A DNA stretch of 64,000 nucleotides from SHZI01 sp038214295. Its GTDB lineage: Bacteria > Pseudomonadota > Gammaproteobacteria > Steroidobacterales > GCA-2729495. The DNA lies in the NCBI GenBank assembly GCA_038214295.1, contig JBBQSA010000007.1, positions 23,919-87,918 on the forward strand. Direction: 5' to 3'. The notes below the pieces were generated by a model. That model had not been told where the DNA came from and searched no databases. It saw nothing but the letters and a program-made list of their open reading frames with translations. Shown here in pieces: positions 43,297 to 52,375 of the stretch (the first letter of the stretch is position 1; each line of letters begins with the position of its first letter). The position numbers and the translations under genes are program-made.

Positions 43297-44310
43297 TCAC
43301 TTCGCCTTGATGAGGGCGAGGGTCGTGTCTAGCATCCGATTGGAAAAGCCCCACTCGTTGTCGTACCAGCTCAAGACTTTCACCAGGGTGCCACCGCCCA
43401 CGCGGGTCTGGGTGGAATCGAAGATCGAGCTGCGCGGGTCATGGTTGAAGTCCACGGACACGAGCGGCTCGGTGTTGTAGCCGAGGATGCCCTTCAGCTC
43501 GCCTTCCGAGGCCGCCTTCAGGATGCCGTTGACCTCGTCGACCGTGGTCGCACGGGCTGCAGTGAAGGTGAGATCCACTACCGACACGTTGATGGTGGGC
43601 ACCCGCATCGCGAAGCCGTCCAGCTTGCCGTTCAGCTCGGGCAGCACGAGGCCCACGGCGGCAGCAGCGCCGGTCTTTGTGGGAATCATCGACATGGTGG
43701 CCGAGCGGGCCCGGCGCAGGTCCTCGTGGTAGACGTCGGTCAGCACCTGGTCGTTGGTGTAGGCGTGGATCGTGGTCATCAGGCCCTGCACGACACCGAG
43801 CTTCTCGTGCAGCGGCTTGACGAGCGGCGCGAGGCAATTGGTGGTGCAGGAGGCGTTGGAGATGACGGTGTGGGACGCCTTCAGGGACTGGTGGTTCACA
43901 CCGTAGACGATGGTGGCGTCCACGTCCTTGCCGCCGGGCGCGGAAATGATGACTTTCTTCGCGCCAGCCTGGAGGTGAGCGCCCGCCTTCTCCTTGCTGG
44001 TAAAGAGGCCGGTGCACTCGAGAACGACGTCGACGCCGAGCTCGCGCCACGGCAGCTCCGCGGGATTGCGCTTGGCCAGCACCCGGATCCGATCGCCATT
44101 GACGACCATGGAATCCCCTTCGACCGCGACGCTGCCGGGGAACTTGCCGTGCGCCGTGTCATGACGGGTCAGGTGCGCGTTGGTATTCGCGTCTCCGAGA
44201 TCGTTGATGGCGACGATGCTGATCTCGCCGTTGCGCTTGCCCTCATAGAGGGCACGCAGGACATTGCGGCCGATCCGGCCGTAACCATTGATGGCAACCT
44301 TGACGGTCAT
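43297..44310 (-). CDS. gapA: Glyceraldehyde-3-phosphate dehydrogenase, type I
   Basis: A 337-residue enzyme. The NAD fold VAINGYGRIGRNVLRA, catalytic Cys155 in SNASCTTNCLAPL and the C-terminal SWYDNEWGFSNRMLD are intact. AINDLGD at the end of strand 2 (Asp/Leu) favours NAD. It lies 18 bp after transketolase and 10 bp before pgk. Confidence 0.98.
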   Translation of the reverse strand: MTVKVAINGYGRIGRNVLRALYEGKRNGEISIVAINDLGDANTNAHLTRHDTAHGKFPGSVAVEGDSMVVNGDRIRVLAKRNPAELPWRELGVDVVLECTGLFTSKEKAGAHLQAGAKKVIISAPGGKDVDATIVYGVNHQSLKASHTVISNASCTTNCLAPLVKPLHEKLGVVQGLMTTIHAYTNDQVLTDVYHEDLRRARSATMSMIPTKTGAAAAVGLVLPELNGKLDGFAMRVPTINVSVVDLTFTAARATTVDEVNGILKAASEGELKGILGYNTEPLVSVDFNHDPRSSIFDSTQTRVGGGTLVKVLSWYDNEWGFSNRMLDTTLALIKAK

Positions 44311-44328
44311 CTGAACTACTCCTGACTG

Positions 44329-46356
44329 CTACGCGCCCAGCAACTCGAGCGCTTCCTTCGAAACACGCTCCGGGGTGAACCCGAAGTACTCAAAAAGATC
44401 CTTGGCCGGGGCGGACTTGCCGAAGACATCGAGCCCGATGACCCGGCCGGCCGAACCGACCCACTGGTGCCACGTCGCCGTCACCCCCGCCTCGATGGCA
44501 ATCCGGCGGGTCACGGCGGCAGGCAGCACGGATTCGCGCCAGGCGGCGTCCTGTTCGGCAAAGACGGTGGGGCACGGCATCGACACCACGCGCACGCCGT
44601 GGCCCTTCGCGGTCAGCAGGTCGGCCGCGGCGATGGCCAGCGCAACCTCGGACCCAGTGGCGATGAGGATAACCTCCACCGTGTCGGCGTCCCGCAGCAC
44701 GTAGCCGCCGCGCCGGATTGCCGCAACCTGCGCGGGCTGGCGCGGCTGGGCGGGCAAGGCCTGGCGCGTCAGCACGAGGCTGGTCGGGCCCTTCGTCCGT
44801 TCGATCGCGTCCTGCCAGGACACCGCGGTCTCCACGGCATCGCAGGGCCGCCAGACGCGCATGTTGGGGATAAGCCGCAGGCTGGCGGTGTGCTCGACCG
44901 ACTGGTGGGTCGGCCCATCCTCGCCCAGGCCGATCGAGTCGTGGGTAAAGACGAAGATGACCCGCACCTCCATCAGCGCGGCCATGCGCAGGGCATTGCG
45001 CGAGTAATCCGAGAACGTCAGGAAGGTGCCGCCGAAGGGAATATAGCCGCCATGCAGTGCTATGCCGTTCATCGCCGCCGACATGCCGAATTCGCGCACG
45101 CCCCAGGAAATGTAGTTGCCGGCCACGTGACCCGGGCCGACGGTAACGGCGCCCTTCACACGGGTCAGGTTGGAGCCCGTGAGGTCAGCCGACCCGCCGA
45201 ACAGCTCCGGCAGGACAGGCACGAAGGCATTGAGGGCGTCCTCCGAGGACTTGCGCGTGGCTTTCGCGGCGGTGTCCGCGATGATCTTGTCCAGGGCACT
45301 GCGCGCCTGTGCGGGCCAGGTCGCGGGCAGGTCCCCCGCTACGCGGCGGTTGAATTCGGCCGCCAGCTCCGGGAAGTCCCGCACATAGCCGGCGAACAGC
45401 TCGCGCCACTGCTGCTCCAGGCGGGCACCCTGGGCGTGGGCATCCCAGCCCGCCCGGATGGCGTCCGGAACGACGAACGGGGGCGCCGTCCAGCCGAGGA
45501 ATTTCCGGGCTGCGGCGGCCTCCTCCGGTCCCAGCGCCTCGCCGTGCACCTTCTCGGTGCCCTGCTTGTGGGGCGCGCCCCAGCCGATGATCGTCTTGCA
45601 GCAAATCAGCGACGGCCGGGCGGTCTCGGCCCGGGCAGCCTCGATGGCCTTGCTGATGGCTGCCGGATCGTGGCCGTCCACGTCGGCCAGCACGTGCCAG
45701 CCGTAGGCGCGGAAGCGCGCCGGGGTGTCGTCCGTGAACCAGTTCTCGACGTGCCCGTCGATGGAGATGCCGTTGTCGTCGTAGAGACAGATCAGCTTGC
45801 CGAGGCCCAGCGTGCCCGCGATCGAGCAGGCCTCGTGGGAAATGCCCTCCATCAGGCAGCCATCGCCCAGGAACACCCAGGTGTGGTGATCGACGACCGG
45901 GAATCCCGGCCGGTTGAACTCGGCAGCCAGCAGCTTCTCGGCGAGGGCCATGCCGACGGCATTGGCGAGGCCCTGGCCCAGCGGGCCCGTGGTGGTCTCG
46001 ATGCCGAGGTGCAGATCCCGCTCCGGGTGCCCCGCGGTGTGGGACCCCAGCTGCCGGAAGCGGCGGATCTCGTCGAGGGACAAGGGATACCCGGTCAGGT
46101 TGAGCACCGCGTAGAGCAACATCGACCCGTGGCCGTTGGAGAGCACGAAGCGATCCCGGTCGGGCCAGGCGGGATTGGCGGGGTTGTGCCGGAGAAAGTC
46201 GTTCCAGAGCACTTCGGCAATGTCGGCCATGCCCATGGGCATGCCCGGGTGGCCGGATTTGGCCTGCTCCACGGCGTCCAGGGACAGGACGCGGATCGCG
46301 TTCGCCAGCTGGCGGCGCTCGGCGGCGGAGCGGTTTGTCCGGGCTTTGGCTGTCAT
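44329..46356 (-). CDS. tkt: Transketolase
   Basis: ATG 46356 (MTAKARTNRSAAERRQLANAIR) gives 675 residues. Features are the TPP domain KSGHPGMPMGMADIAEVLW, the GDGCLMEGISHEA motif, EFGMSAAMNGIALHGG, THDSIGLGEDGPTHQ and a C-terminal domain ending with FGFTPERVSKEALELL. It moves two-carbon units in the pentose-phosphate or Calvin pathway. It is the first gene of the minus-strand central-carbon run and is divergent from metK. Confidence 0.97.
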   Translation of the reverse strand: MTAKARTNRSAAERRQLANAIRVLSLDAVEQAKSGHPGMPMGMADIAEVLWNDFLRHNPANPAWPDRDRFVLSNGHGSMLLYAVLNLTGYPLSLDEIRRFRQLGSHTAGHPERDLHLGIETTTGPLGQGLANAVGMALAEKLLAAEFNRPGFPVVDHHTWVFLGDGCLMEGISHEACSIAGTLGLGKLICLYDDNGISIDGHVENWFTDDTPARFRAYGWHVLADVDGHDPAAISKAIEAARAETARPSLICCKTIIGWGAPHKQGTEKVHGEALGPEEAAAARKFLGWTAPPFVVPDAIRAGWDAHAQGARLEQQWRELFAGYVRDFPELAAEFNRRVAGDLPATWPAQARSALDKIIADTAAKATRKSSEDALNAFVPVLPELFGGSADLTGSNLTRVKGAVTVGPGHVAGNYISWGVREFGMSAAMNGIALHGGYIPFGGTFLTFSDYSRNALRMAALMEVRVIFVFTHDSIGLGEDGPTHQSVEHTASLRLIPNMRVWRPCDAVETAVSWQDAIERTKGPTSLVLTRQALPAQPRQPAQVAAIRRGGYVLRDADTVEVILIATGSEVALAIAAADLLTAKGHGVRVVSMPCPTVFAEQDAAWRESVLPAAVTRRIAIEAGVTATWHQWVGSAGRVIGLDVFGKSAPAKDLFEYFGFTPERVSKEALELLGA

Positions 46357-46553
46357 GGCACCCCCAACGCCCCGGACGAAGTGCTGAGGAAATTCTCGCG
46401 ATGGCCCGCAGCGGGGGCGCATTGTCGCGTAACAGTGCAGGGGCCGCAACGGGCTGCGAGCCCGCGGCTTATGTCAGTTCCTGCCGGAGCGCCCACATGA
46501 CGGCAAGCGAGCGTCTATAATTCCGGGCCCGAATCACCACACCCGGACAATCA
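46357..46553 (+). promoter_or_regulatory. tkt / metK intergenic region with metK -10 box and hairpin
   Basis: TATAAT at 46516-46521 is a perfect -10 for metK; its -35 is poor. At 46443-46468, GCCGC-aac-GGGCT-gcg-AGCCC-GCGGC forms a 10-bp stem interrupted by a 3-nt bulge, upstream of the promoter. No SAM or SAH riboswitch pattern was recognised. Confidence 0.5.
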
Positions 46554-47726
46554 ATGGCCAGCCGCAAACTCTTTACCTCCGAATCCGTCTCCGAGGGTCA
46601 TCCGGACAAGATGGCCGACCAGATCTCGGACGCGATCCTGGACGCCATCCTGGCCGAGGAGCCGGAGTCCCGCGTCGCCTGCGAAACCCTCATCAAGACG
46701 GGCTTCGTGCTGGTCTCCGGCGAAATCACCACCAACGCCTGGATCGACCTGGAAGCGCTGGTCCGGCAGGTCGTCTGCGACATCGGCTACGACCACTCGG
46801 ACAAGGGCTTCGACGGCAACTCCTGCGGCGTGCTCAACGCCATCGGCAAGCAGTCGGCGCACATCGCCCAGGGCGTCTCGCGCAAGCAGAAGCGCGCCCA
46901 GGGGGCCGGCGACCAGGGAATGATGTTCGGCTACGCGACGAAGGAAACCGACGTCCTCATGCCGCTGCCTATTACCCTCGCGCACCGGCTCGTGAAGCGC
47001 CAGTCCGAGGTGCGCCGCCGGGGCAAGCTCGCCTGGCTCCGCCCCGACGCGAAGAGCCAGGTCACGGTCATCTACGAGGACGACAAGCCGGTGGGCCTCG
47101 ACGCCGTCGTCCTGTCCACCCAGCACGCGCCCGGCGTCCGGCAGAAGGACATCCGGGATGCCGTCATCGAGGAGATCCTCCGGCCGGTGATCGGCAGGAA
47201 GTGGTTCGCCTCCCTGAAGAAGGACAAGATTCACGTCAACCCGACCGGCGCCTTTGTCATCGGCGGCCCGATGGGCGACTGCGGTCTGACCGGCCGCAAG
47301 ATCATCGTCGACACCTACGGCGGCATGGCCCGTCACGGCGGCGGCGCTTTCTCCGGCAAGGACCCCACCAAGGTGGATCGCTCGGCGGCCTACGCGGCCC
47401 GCTACGTCGCTAAGAACATCGTCGCCGCCGGCATTGCCGACCGCTGCGAGGTGCAGGTGTCCTACGCCATCGGCGTTGCGGAGCCAACGTCTGTCAGTGT
47501 CGAGACCTTCGGCACCAGCAAGATCGGCCCCGAGCGGCTCGACCAGCTGGTGCGCAAGCACTTCGACCTGACGCCCTACGGCATCCGGGAGATGCTGGAC
47601 CTGCACCGCCCCATCTACCGGGCGACCGCGGCCTACGGCCATTTCGGCCGGGAAGAACCGAATTTCACCTGGGAACGAACTGACAAGGCCGAGGCCCTGC
47701 AGCGGGACACCCGCGGCAAGCGCTGA
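46554..47726 (+). CDS. metK: S-adenosylmethionine synthetase
   Basis: A 390-residue enzyme that makes SAM from ATP and methionine. KLFTSESVSEGHPDKMADQISDAILDAIL (catalytic His in GHPDK), GAGDQGMMFGYATKET and the P-loop-like GGGAFSGKDPTKVDRSAAYAARYVAKNIV are conserved. It is followed after 46 bp by ahcY, so SAM synthesis and SAH removal are linked. Confidence 0.98.
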   Translation: MASRKLFTSESVSEGHPDKMADQISDAILDAILAEEPESRVACETLIKTGFVLVSGEITTNAWIDLEALVRQVVCDIGYDHSDKGFDGNSCGVLNAIGKQSAHIAQGVSRKQKRAQGAGDQGMMFGYATKETDVLMPLPITLAHRLVKRQSEVRRRGKLAWLRPDAKSQVTVIYEDDKPVGLDAVVLSTQHAPGVRQKDIRDAVIEEILRPVIGRKWFASLKKDKIHVNPTGAFVIGGPMGDCGLTGRKIIVDTYGGMARHGGGAFSGKDPTKVDRSAAYAARYVAKNIVAAGIADRCEVQVSYAIGVAEPTSVSVETFGTSKIGPERLDQLVRKHFDLTPYGIREMLDLHRPIYRATAAYGHFGREEPNFTWERTDKAEALQRDTRGKR

Positions 47727-47772
47727 CGCCTTAAAAGCACCCCGAACCGAAGTTTTGCCAAGGACATACCAG

Positions 47773-49086
47773 ATGAGCACCAAGCCAGTTTTCGCCAGCA
47801 AGGACGACTTCCGGGTCGCGGACCTAGGCCTCGCCGATTGGGGCCGCAAGGAGATCGCCATTGCGGAAACCGAGATGCCGGGCCTGATGGCGGTCTGCGA
47901 GGAATTCGGCAAGGCGCAGCCACTGAAGGGCGCACGGATCGCCGGCTGCCTGCACATGACGATCCAGACGGCGGTGCTGATCGAGACGCTGGTCAAGCTG
48001 GGCGCCGAGGTCCGCTGGTCATCCTGCAACATATTTTCCACCCAGGACCACGCGGCCTCGGCCATCGCCGCGGCTGGCGTTCCCGTCTTCGCCTGGAAGG
48101 GCGAGACCGAGGAGGAATACTGGTGGTGCGTCGAGCAGACCGTGAAGGGTCCCAAGGGCTGGGTACCGAACATGATCCTCGACGATGGTGGCGACCTGAC
48201 CGCGATCATGCACGACAAGTACCCCGAGATCATGCAGAACGTCCGCGGCATCTCCGAGGAAACCACCACCGGGGTGGCGCGGCTCTACGAGATGGCCAAG
48301 AACGGCACGCTCAAGTGCCCGGCGATCAACGTCAATGACTCTGTCACCAAGTCCAAGTTCGACAACCTGTACGGCTGCCGCGAGTCCCTGGTGGACGGCA
48401 TCAAGCGCGCCACCGACGTCATGATCGCCGGCAAGATCGCCGTGGTGGCCGGCTACGGCGACGTTGGCAAGGGCTGCGCGCAGTCACTGCGCGGCCTCGG
48501 CGCCACCGTCTGGATCACCGAGATCGACCCCATCAACGCCCTGCAGGCGGCCATGGAGGGCTACCGGGTCGTCACCATGGAGCACGCCTGTGACAAGGCG
48601 GACATCTTCGTCAGCGCCACGGGCAACTTCGGTGTGATCACCTACGATCACATGGCGAAGATGAAGAACCAGTCGATCGTGTGCAACATTGGCCACTTCG
48701 ACAGCGAGATTGACGTGGCGGGCCTGCGCCAGCTGAAGTGGGAGAACATCAAGCCCCAGGTTGATCACGTGATCTTCCCGGACGGCAAGCGGATCATCCT
48801 GCTGGCCGAGGGCCGGCTGGTGAACCTCGGCTGCGGCACCGGCCACCCGAGCTTCGTGATGTCCAACTCCTTCACCAACCAGGTCCTCGCCCAGATGGAC
48901 CTGTGGCAGAACCCGACGAAGTACGAGAAGAAGGTTTACGTGCTGCCGAAGCACCTGGACGAGAAGGTCGCCCGCCTGCACCTGAAGAAGATCGGCGTCG
49001 AACTGACCACCCTCACGCAGAAGCAGGCCGATTACCTCCGCGTGCCTGTCGCGGGCCCCTACAAGCCCGATCACTACCGGTACTAG
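47773..49086 (+). CDS. ahcY: Adenosylhomocysteinase
   Basis: ATG 47773 after AAGGAC gives 437 residues. HMTIQTAVLIETLVKLGAEVRWSSCNIFSTQDHAA, NVNDSVTKSKFDNLYGCRESLVDGIKRATDVMIAGK, the NAD loop GYGDVGKGCA and the C-terminal KPDHYRY are diagnostic. It hydrolyses S-adenosylhomocysteine to adenosine and homocysteine. A methyltransferase follows where metF is often found. Confidence 0.98.
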   Translation: MSTKPVFASKDDFRVADLGLADWGRKEIAIAETEMPGLMAVCEEFGKAQPLKGARIAGCLHMTIQTAVLIETLVKLGAEVRWSSCNIFSTQDHAASAIAAAGVPVFAWKGETEEEYWWCVEQTVKGPKGWVPNMILDDGGDLTAIMHDKYPEIMQNVRGISEETTTGVARLYEMAKNGTLKCPAINVNDSVTKSKFDNLYGCRESLVDGIKRATDVMIAGKIAVVAGYGDVGKGCAQSLRGLGATVWITEIDPINALQAAMEGYRVVTMEHACDKADIFVSATGNFGVITYDHMAKMKNQSIVCNIGHFDSEIDVAGLRQLKWENIKPQVDHVIFPDGKRIILLAEGRLVNLGCGTGHPSFVMSNSFTNQVLAQMDLWQNPTKYEKKVYVLPKHLDEKVARLHLKKIGVELTTLTQKQADYLRVPVAGPYKPDHYRY

Positions 49087-49098
49087 CAGTACCCGGCA

Positions 49099-49836
49099 GT
49101 GCCTCCCCGGGACGGTCTGCTGCCGGAGTCCGGCGTCCCCGGCCTCATTCCCACCCTGAACAACACGGGGTGGATGACTGAGACCCTGGACGACTACTCC
49201 CGGGCCTTCACCGAGTACGCCGGCACCGTCGCGGCCGAGTGCCTGGACATCGGGTGCGCCTACGGCGTCGCCACACTGCCCGCACTCGCCAACGGCGCCC
49301 GGGTGCTCGCCTGCGACCTGGAACCACGGCACCTGGACATCCTGGCGCAGCGGGTGCCGCCCGAGGACCGGGCGCGGTTTCGCAGCCAGCCGGGGGAACT
49401 GCCCGCGGTGGATTTCCCGGCGGCGGCCTTCGGCGCCATCCTCTGTGCCCGCACCCTGCATTTCCTCCGGGCACGGGACATCGAGCTGACGGTCCGCAAG
49501 ATGCACGACTGGCTGCTGCCCGGCGGCCGGGTCTTCCTGATCACCGACAGCCCCTACGTGGGGCCCTGGTGGAAGAGCGCGCCGGAGTACGAACGGCGCA
49601 AGCGCGAGGGCTGCCCCTGGCCCGGCTTCGTGCAGGACTATGCCAGTCTGCTGCCCCCCGGCACGGACACGTCCCGGCACCCGTCGTTCATTCACCCGCT
49701 CGACCCGGACATTCTCCGGCGGGTCGTCACGGCGGCCGGGTTCGAGGTGCTGGACGCCGCGTTTCTGCGGGGCGGCGGGCAGCGTGCCACGGGGCGTGAA
49801 CACGCCGGTGTCATCGCCCGCAAGCCCGCCCCATAA
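49099..49836 (+). CDS. Class I SAM-dependent methyltransferase
   Basis: A 245-residue protein from GTG 49099, 12 bp after ahcY. Motif I is CLDIGCAYGVATLPALANGARVLACDLEPRHL; later segments are FPAAAFGAILCARTLHFL and MHDWLLPGGRVFLITDSPY. A conserved-looking tail, SFIHPLDPDILRRVVTAAGFEVLDAAFL, follows. The substrate is unknown. Its place after metK-ahcY suggests a consumer of SAM that benefits from rapid SAH removal. Confidence 0.88.
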   Translation: MPPRDGLLPESGVPGLIPTLNNTGWMTETLDDYSRAFTEYAGTVAAECLDIGCAYGVATLPALANGARVLACDLEPRHLDILAQRVPPEDRARFRSQPGELPAVDFPAAAFGAILCARTLHFLRARDIELTVRKMHDWLLPGGRVFLITDSPYVGPWWKSAPEYERRKREGCPWPGFVQDYASLLPPGTDTSRHPSFIHPLDPDILRRVVTAAGFEVLDAAFLRGGGQRATGREHAGVIARKPAP

Positions 49837-49936
49837 CGCGACCGTCGTCGCATTATCCGGGGCCTCCCGTCCCGGCAACGCCGGTCTCTGCGAACCCCGT
49901 TCAGCGGCCCGCTGGCGGGGCCGCTATAGTTTCCGG

Positions 49937-50689
49937 GTGACGACGCCGCTGCGCATCCTGCACATCACCGACCCGCACCTGCACGCGCAGCGGACCGCGC
50001 GCATGCGCGGCGTCAACACGGACGACACCCTCGTCGCGACGCTGGCGCAGGCGCTTGCCGACCCCCGCCCACCCGCGATGATTCTGGCCACCGGCGACCT
50101 CGTCCAGGACGAGTCCCGTGCCGGCTACGAGCGCTTCAGGGAGTTGCTGGCGGCGCCCGGCGTACCCGTCTGCTGCATCCCGGGCAATCACGATTCCCCC
50201 GCGGTCATGCAGCAGGTGCTGTCCACGCCCCCGTTCCAGCTTGGCGGCACCGTGCGGCTCGGCGGCTGGTCGGTCATCCTGCTGAACAGCTACGCACCCA
50301 ACGATGATGGCGGCGTGCTGCCGCCGGCGGAGCTTGCCTTCCTCGAGGGGGCGCTCGCCGCCTCCGGGGATCACTGCCTGATCGCGCTGCACCATCACCC
50401 CGTGCCGATGGGCAGCCGCTGGCTCGACAGCGTTCCCCTGCGCAATGCGTCCGAATTCCTCGCCGTCTGCGACCGGCACACTCATGTGCGCGGCATCGCC
50501 TGGGGACACGTCCACCAGGCGTCGGACCGGGAGAGGCGGGGCGTCCGGCTGATGAGCACCCCGTCGACCTGCGCGCAGTTCAGGCCCGCCTCCGACGAGT
50601 TCGCCCTCGACACGCGCCCGCCGGGCTACCGGTGGATTGATCTCCACGCCGATGGCAGCATCGGGACCTCGGTCGTCTGGGTGGAGTGA
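49937..50689 (+). CDS. cpdA: 3',5'-cyclic-AMP phosphodiesterase CpdA-like metallophosphoesterase
   Basis: GTG 49937 gives 250 residues. The calcineurin-type metal motifs are in order: ITDPHLHA, ATGDLVQDES, IPGNHDSP, LHHHPVPMGSRWLD and IAWGHVHQ. Together with MSTPSTCAQFRP these match CpdA, which lowers cytosolic cAMP. It is followed 5 bp later by the TraB/GumN gene. Confidence 0.92.
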   Translation: MTTPLRILHITDPHLHAQRTARMRGVNTDDTLVATLAQALADPRPPAMILATGDLVQDESRAGYERFRELLAAPGVPVCCIPGNHDSPAVMQQVLSTPPFQLGGTVRLGGWSVILLNSYAPNDDGGVLPPAELAFLEGALAASGDHCLIALHHHPVPMGSRWLDSVPLRNASEFLAVCDRHTHVRGIAWGHVHQASDRERRGVRLMSTPSTCAQFRPASDEFALDTRPPGYRWIDLHADGSIGTSVVWVE

Positions 50690-50694
50690 CGGGC

Positions 50695-51600
50695 ATGGAA
50701 CGAGCCACGGGCCCCGCCTGGCGGGCATTGGTGCTGCTGTTCATCGGCCTCTGGGCCGGTGCCTGGGCCAGTGCTGCCTCCGCGCTACCCCTCTGGGAAC
50801 TCACGGGAACGCGCAACCACATCATGGTGCTCGGTTCCATTCACTTCCTCCGTGCCAGCGACTACCCGCTGGCGCCGGAAATCACTGCCGCCTTCGACGC
50901 CGCCGACATACTGCTGATGGAGATCGACCTGGACGATCTCGATCCAGCCGCGAGCGCACGCACCATCAACGCCCTCGCCCGGGATGCCAGGGGCCGGACG
51001 CTGCCAGAGCTGCTGGGCCCCGAAGCCTGGCGGGCCGCGTCCGCGGAAGCGCGGCAACTGGACCTTGACCTCGGGCCGATGACGCCCTTTGAGCCCTGGT
51101 ATGCAGCCATCGTCATCACGCAACTCCGCCTGGCCCAGCTGGGCTTCGATCCGTCGCTCGGCATCGAGTCGCGCCTGGCAGCGGATGCGAGCCGGCGTGG
51201 CAAGGAAATACAGGGGCTCGAAACCCTCGAAGGCCAGCTGGGCATGCTGGACTCGCTGTCCCCGGGGGCGCAGCGGGAATTCCTCCAGAGCACGCTGGAG
51301 GAAGCCCGCGAGGCAGGCGACATGGCGGACGGGATGATTGCCGCCTGGAAGGCGGGCGATACCCGCGCCCTGAATGCCGACTTGCTGGACAGCGTGCGCG
51401 ACCAGCCGGAGGTCTATCGGGCGCTGATTATCCGGCGGAACGAGAATTTCGCGCGCGCCATTCGCGCTCTCGCCGGCGACTCACGCAACTACCTGGTCGT
51501 GATCGGCACGCTGCACCTCGTGGGGCCGGACAGCGTGCTCAAGTTACTGGAACGGGCCGGGGTGCCCTCCCGGCAGATCGCCGGTCCAGCCCCGGAATAA
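50695..51600 (+). CDS. TraB/GumN family protein
   Basis: ATG 50695 follows a GGAG site inside the end of cpdA; 301 residues. A signal peptide (LVLLFIGLWAGAWASAASA) leads into LWELTGTRNHIMVLGSIHFLRASDYPL. The second family motif is YLVVIGTLHLVGPDSVLKLLERAG. The paired GxxH motifs define the TraB/PrgY/GumN family (related to TIKI metalloproteases). It is probably periplasmic; function in bacteria is unproven. Confidence 0.9.
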   Translation: MERATGPAWRALVLLFIGLWAGAWASAASALPLWELTGTRNHIMVLGSIHFLRASDYPLAPEITAAFDAADILLMEIDLDDLDPAASARTINALARDARGRTLPELLGPEAWRAASAEARQLDLDLGPMTPFEPWYAAIVITQLRLAQLGFDPSLGIESRLAADASRRGKEIQGLETLEGQLGMLDSLSPGAQREFLQSTLEEAREAGDMADGMIAAWKAGDTRALNADLLDSVRDQPEVYRALIIRRNENFARAIRALAGDSRNYLVVIGTLHLVGPDSVLKLLERAGVPSRQIAGPAPE

Positions 51601-51603
51601 GCC

Positions 51604-51768
51604 CTAGACCTCGATCATCTCGAAATCTTCCTTGCCGGCGCCGCAGTCCGGACAGCGCCAGGATAACGGCACATCCGCCCAGCGGGTTCCGGGCGCGAGA
51701 CCGGTCTCGGGGGCACCGGCCCGCTCGTCGTAGAGATAGCCGCAGATCAGGCACATGTAGGTCTTCAT
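51604..51768 (-). CDS. Rubredoxin
   Basis: A 54-residue electron carrier from ATG 51768. Fe(SCys)4 ligands are Cys6 and Cys9 (MCLICGYLYDE) and Cys39 and Cys42 (WRCPDCGAGKEDFE). Family length and spacing are normal. It is the last gene of a minus-strand run with mpl and a LON-domain gene, 13 bp after the latter. The partner reductase is not in the window. Confidence 0.96.
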   Translation of the reverse strand: MKTYMCLICGYLYDERAGAPETGLAPGTRWADVPLSWRCPDCGAGKEDFEMIEV

Positions 51769-51781
51769 CAGGCAAGGCTTC

Positions 51782-52375
51782 CTATTGGGGCTTGTCGCGC
51801 CGAAACGGACGGAGCATCGGGCGGAGGAATTGCAGCAACTCGACAGGATCGGTGAGCTCGAGGCAGCGCTGCTTGTCGGCCGGCGGCATCGGCAGGATCT
51901 CCGCGAGCCGGCAGCCAACCCAGGCGGCGTCGTCATAGTGCTTCTCGATCGCAGCGTAGAGACGCCCGAGGTCGTCGATCACCGACTCGAGCAGCGTCGC
52001 CAGGGGCCGGAACTCCTCCGGCAACGGTATGCGCGGCAATTCGGGCAACAACTCGATTTCACCGACGTACAGGCCGTCAGGCTGGCGGGAAGTGCCGTGC
52101 AGCCGGAACTGCCGCGTGCCCTTGGCCGTGATGCCGAGGATGCCATCGCTCCCCTGGTACCAGTCGATGATCCGCGCCAGGCTGCCAACCTGGCTGGTCT
52201 CGACCTCGCCCGTATCCCGGCCGCCGAGGATCAGCACGACCCCGAAGTCGGAGTCCTCCCGGAGACACCGGCTGACCATGTCGAGGTAGCGTGGCTCGAA
52301 CACCCGCAGCGGCAACGGCCCGTCCGGAAACAGGACGGTGCCGAGGGGAAACAGCGGGACCGCCGTCGACGTCAC
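51782..52375 (-). CDS. LON peptidase substrate-binding-domain protein
   Basis: A 197-residue, stand-alone Lon N-terminal (PUA-like) domain: VPLFPLGTVLFPDGPLPLRVFEPRYLDMVSRCL, then DFGVVLI and GLYVGEIELLPE. No ATPase or protease domain follows. Its start overlaps the mpl stop by 4 bp (ATGA). The function of such free LON domains is not established. Confidence 0.93.
   Translation of the reverse strand: MTSTAVPLFPLGTVLFPDGPLPLRVFEPRYLDMVSRCLREDSDFGVVLILGGRDTGEVETSQVGSLARIIDWYQGSDGILGITAKGTRQFRLHGTSRQPDGLYVGEIELLPELPRIPLPEEFRPLATLLESVIDDLGRLYAAIEKHYDDAAWVGCRLAEILPMPPADKQRCLELTDPVELLQFLRPMLRPFRRDKPQ

Noticed and set aside
44467..46500. A 677-codon plus-strand frame opposite transketolase
   Set aside because: Transketolase motifs fill the minus strand; the antisense product shows no recognisable family and no ribosome site.
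47727..47772. SAH riboswitch ahead of ahcY
   Set aside because: The metK-ahcY gap is only 46 nt and lacks the conserved core; no match was seen upstream of metK either.
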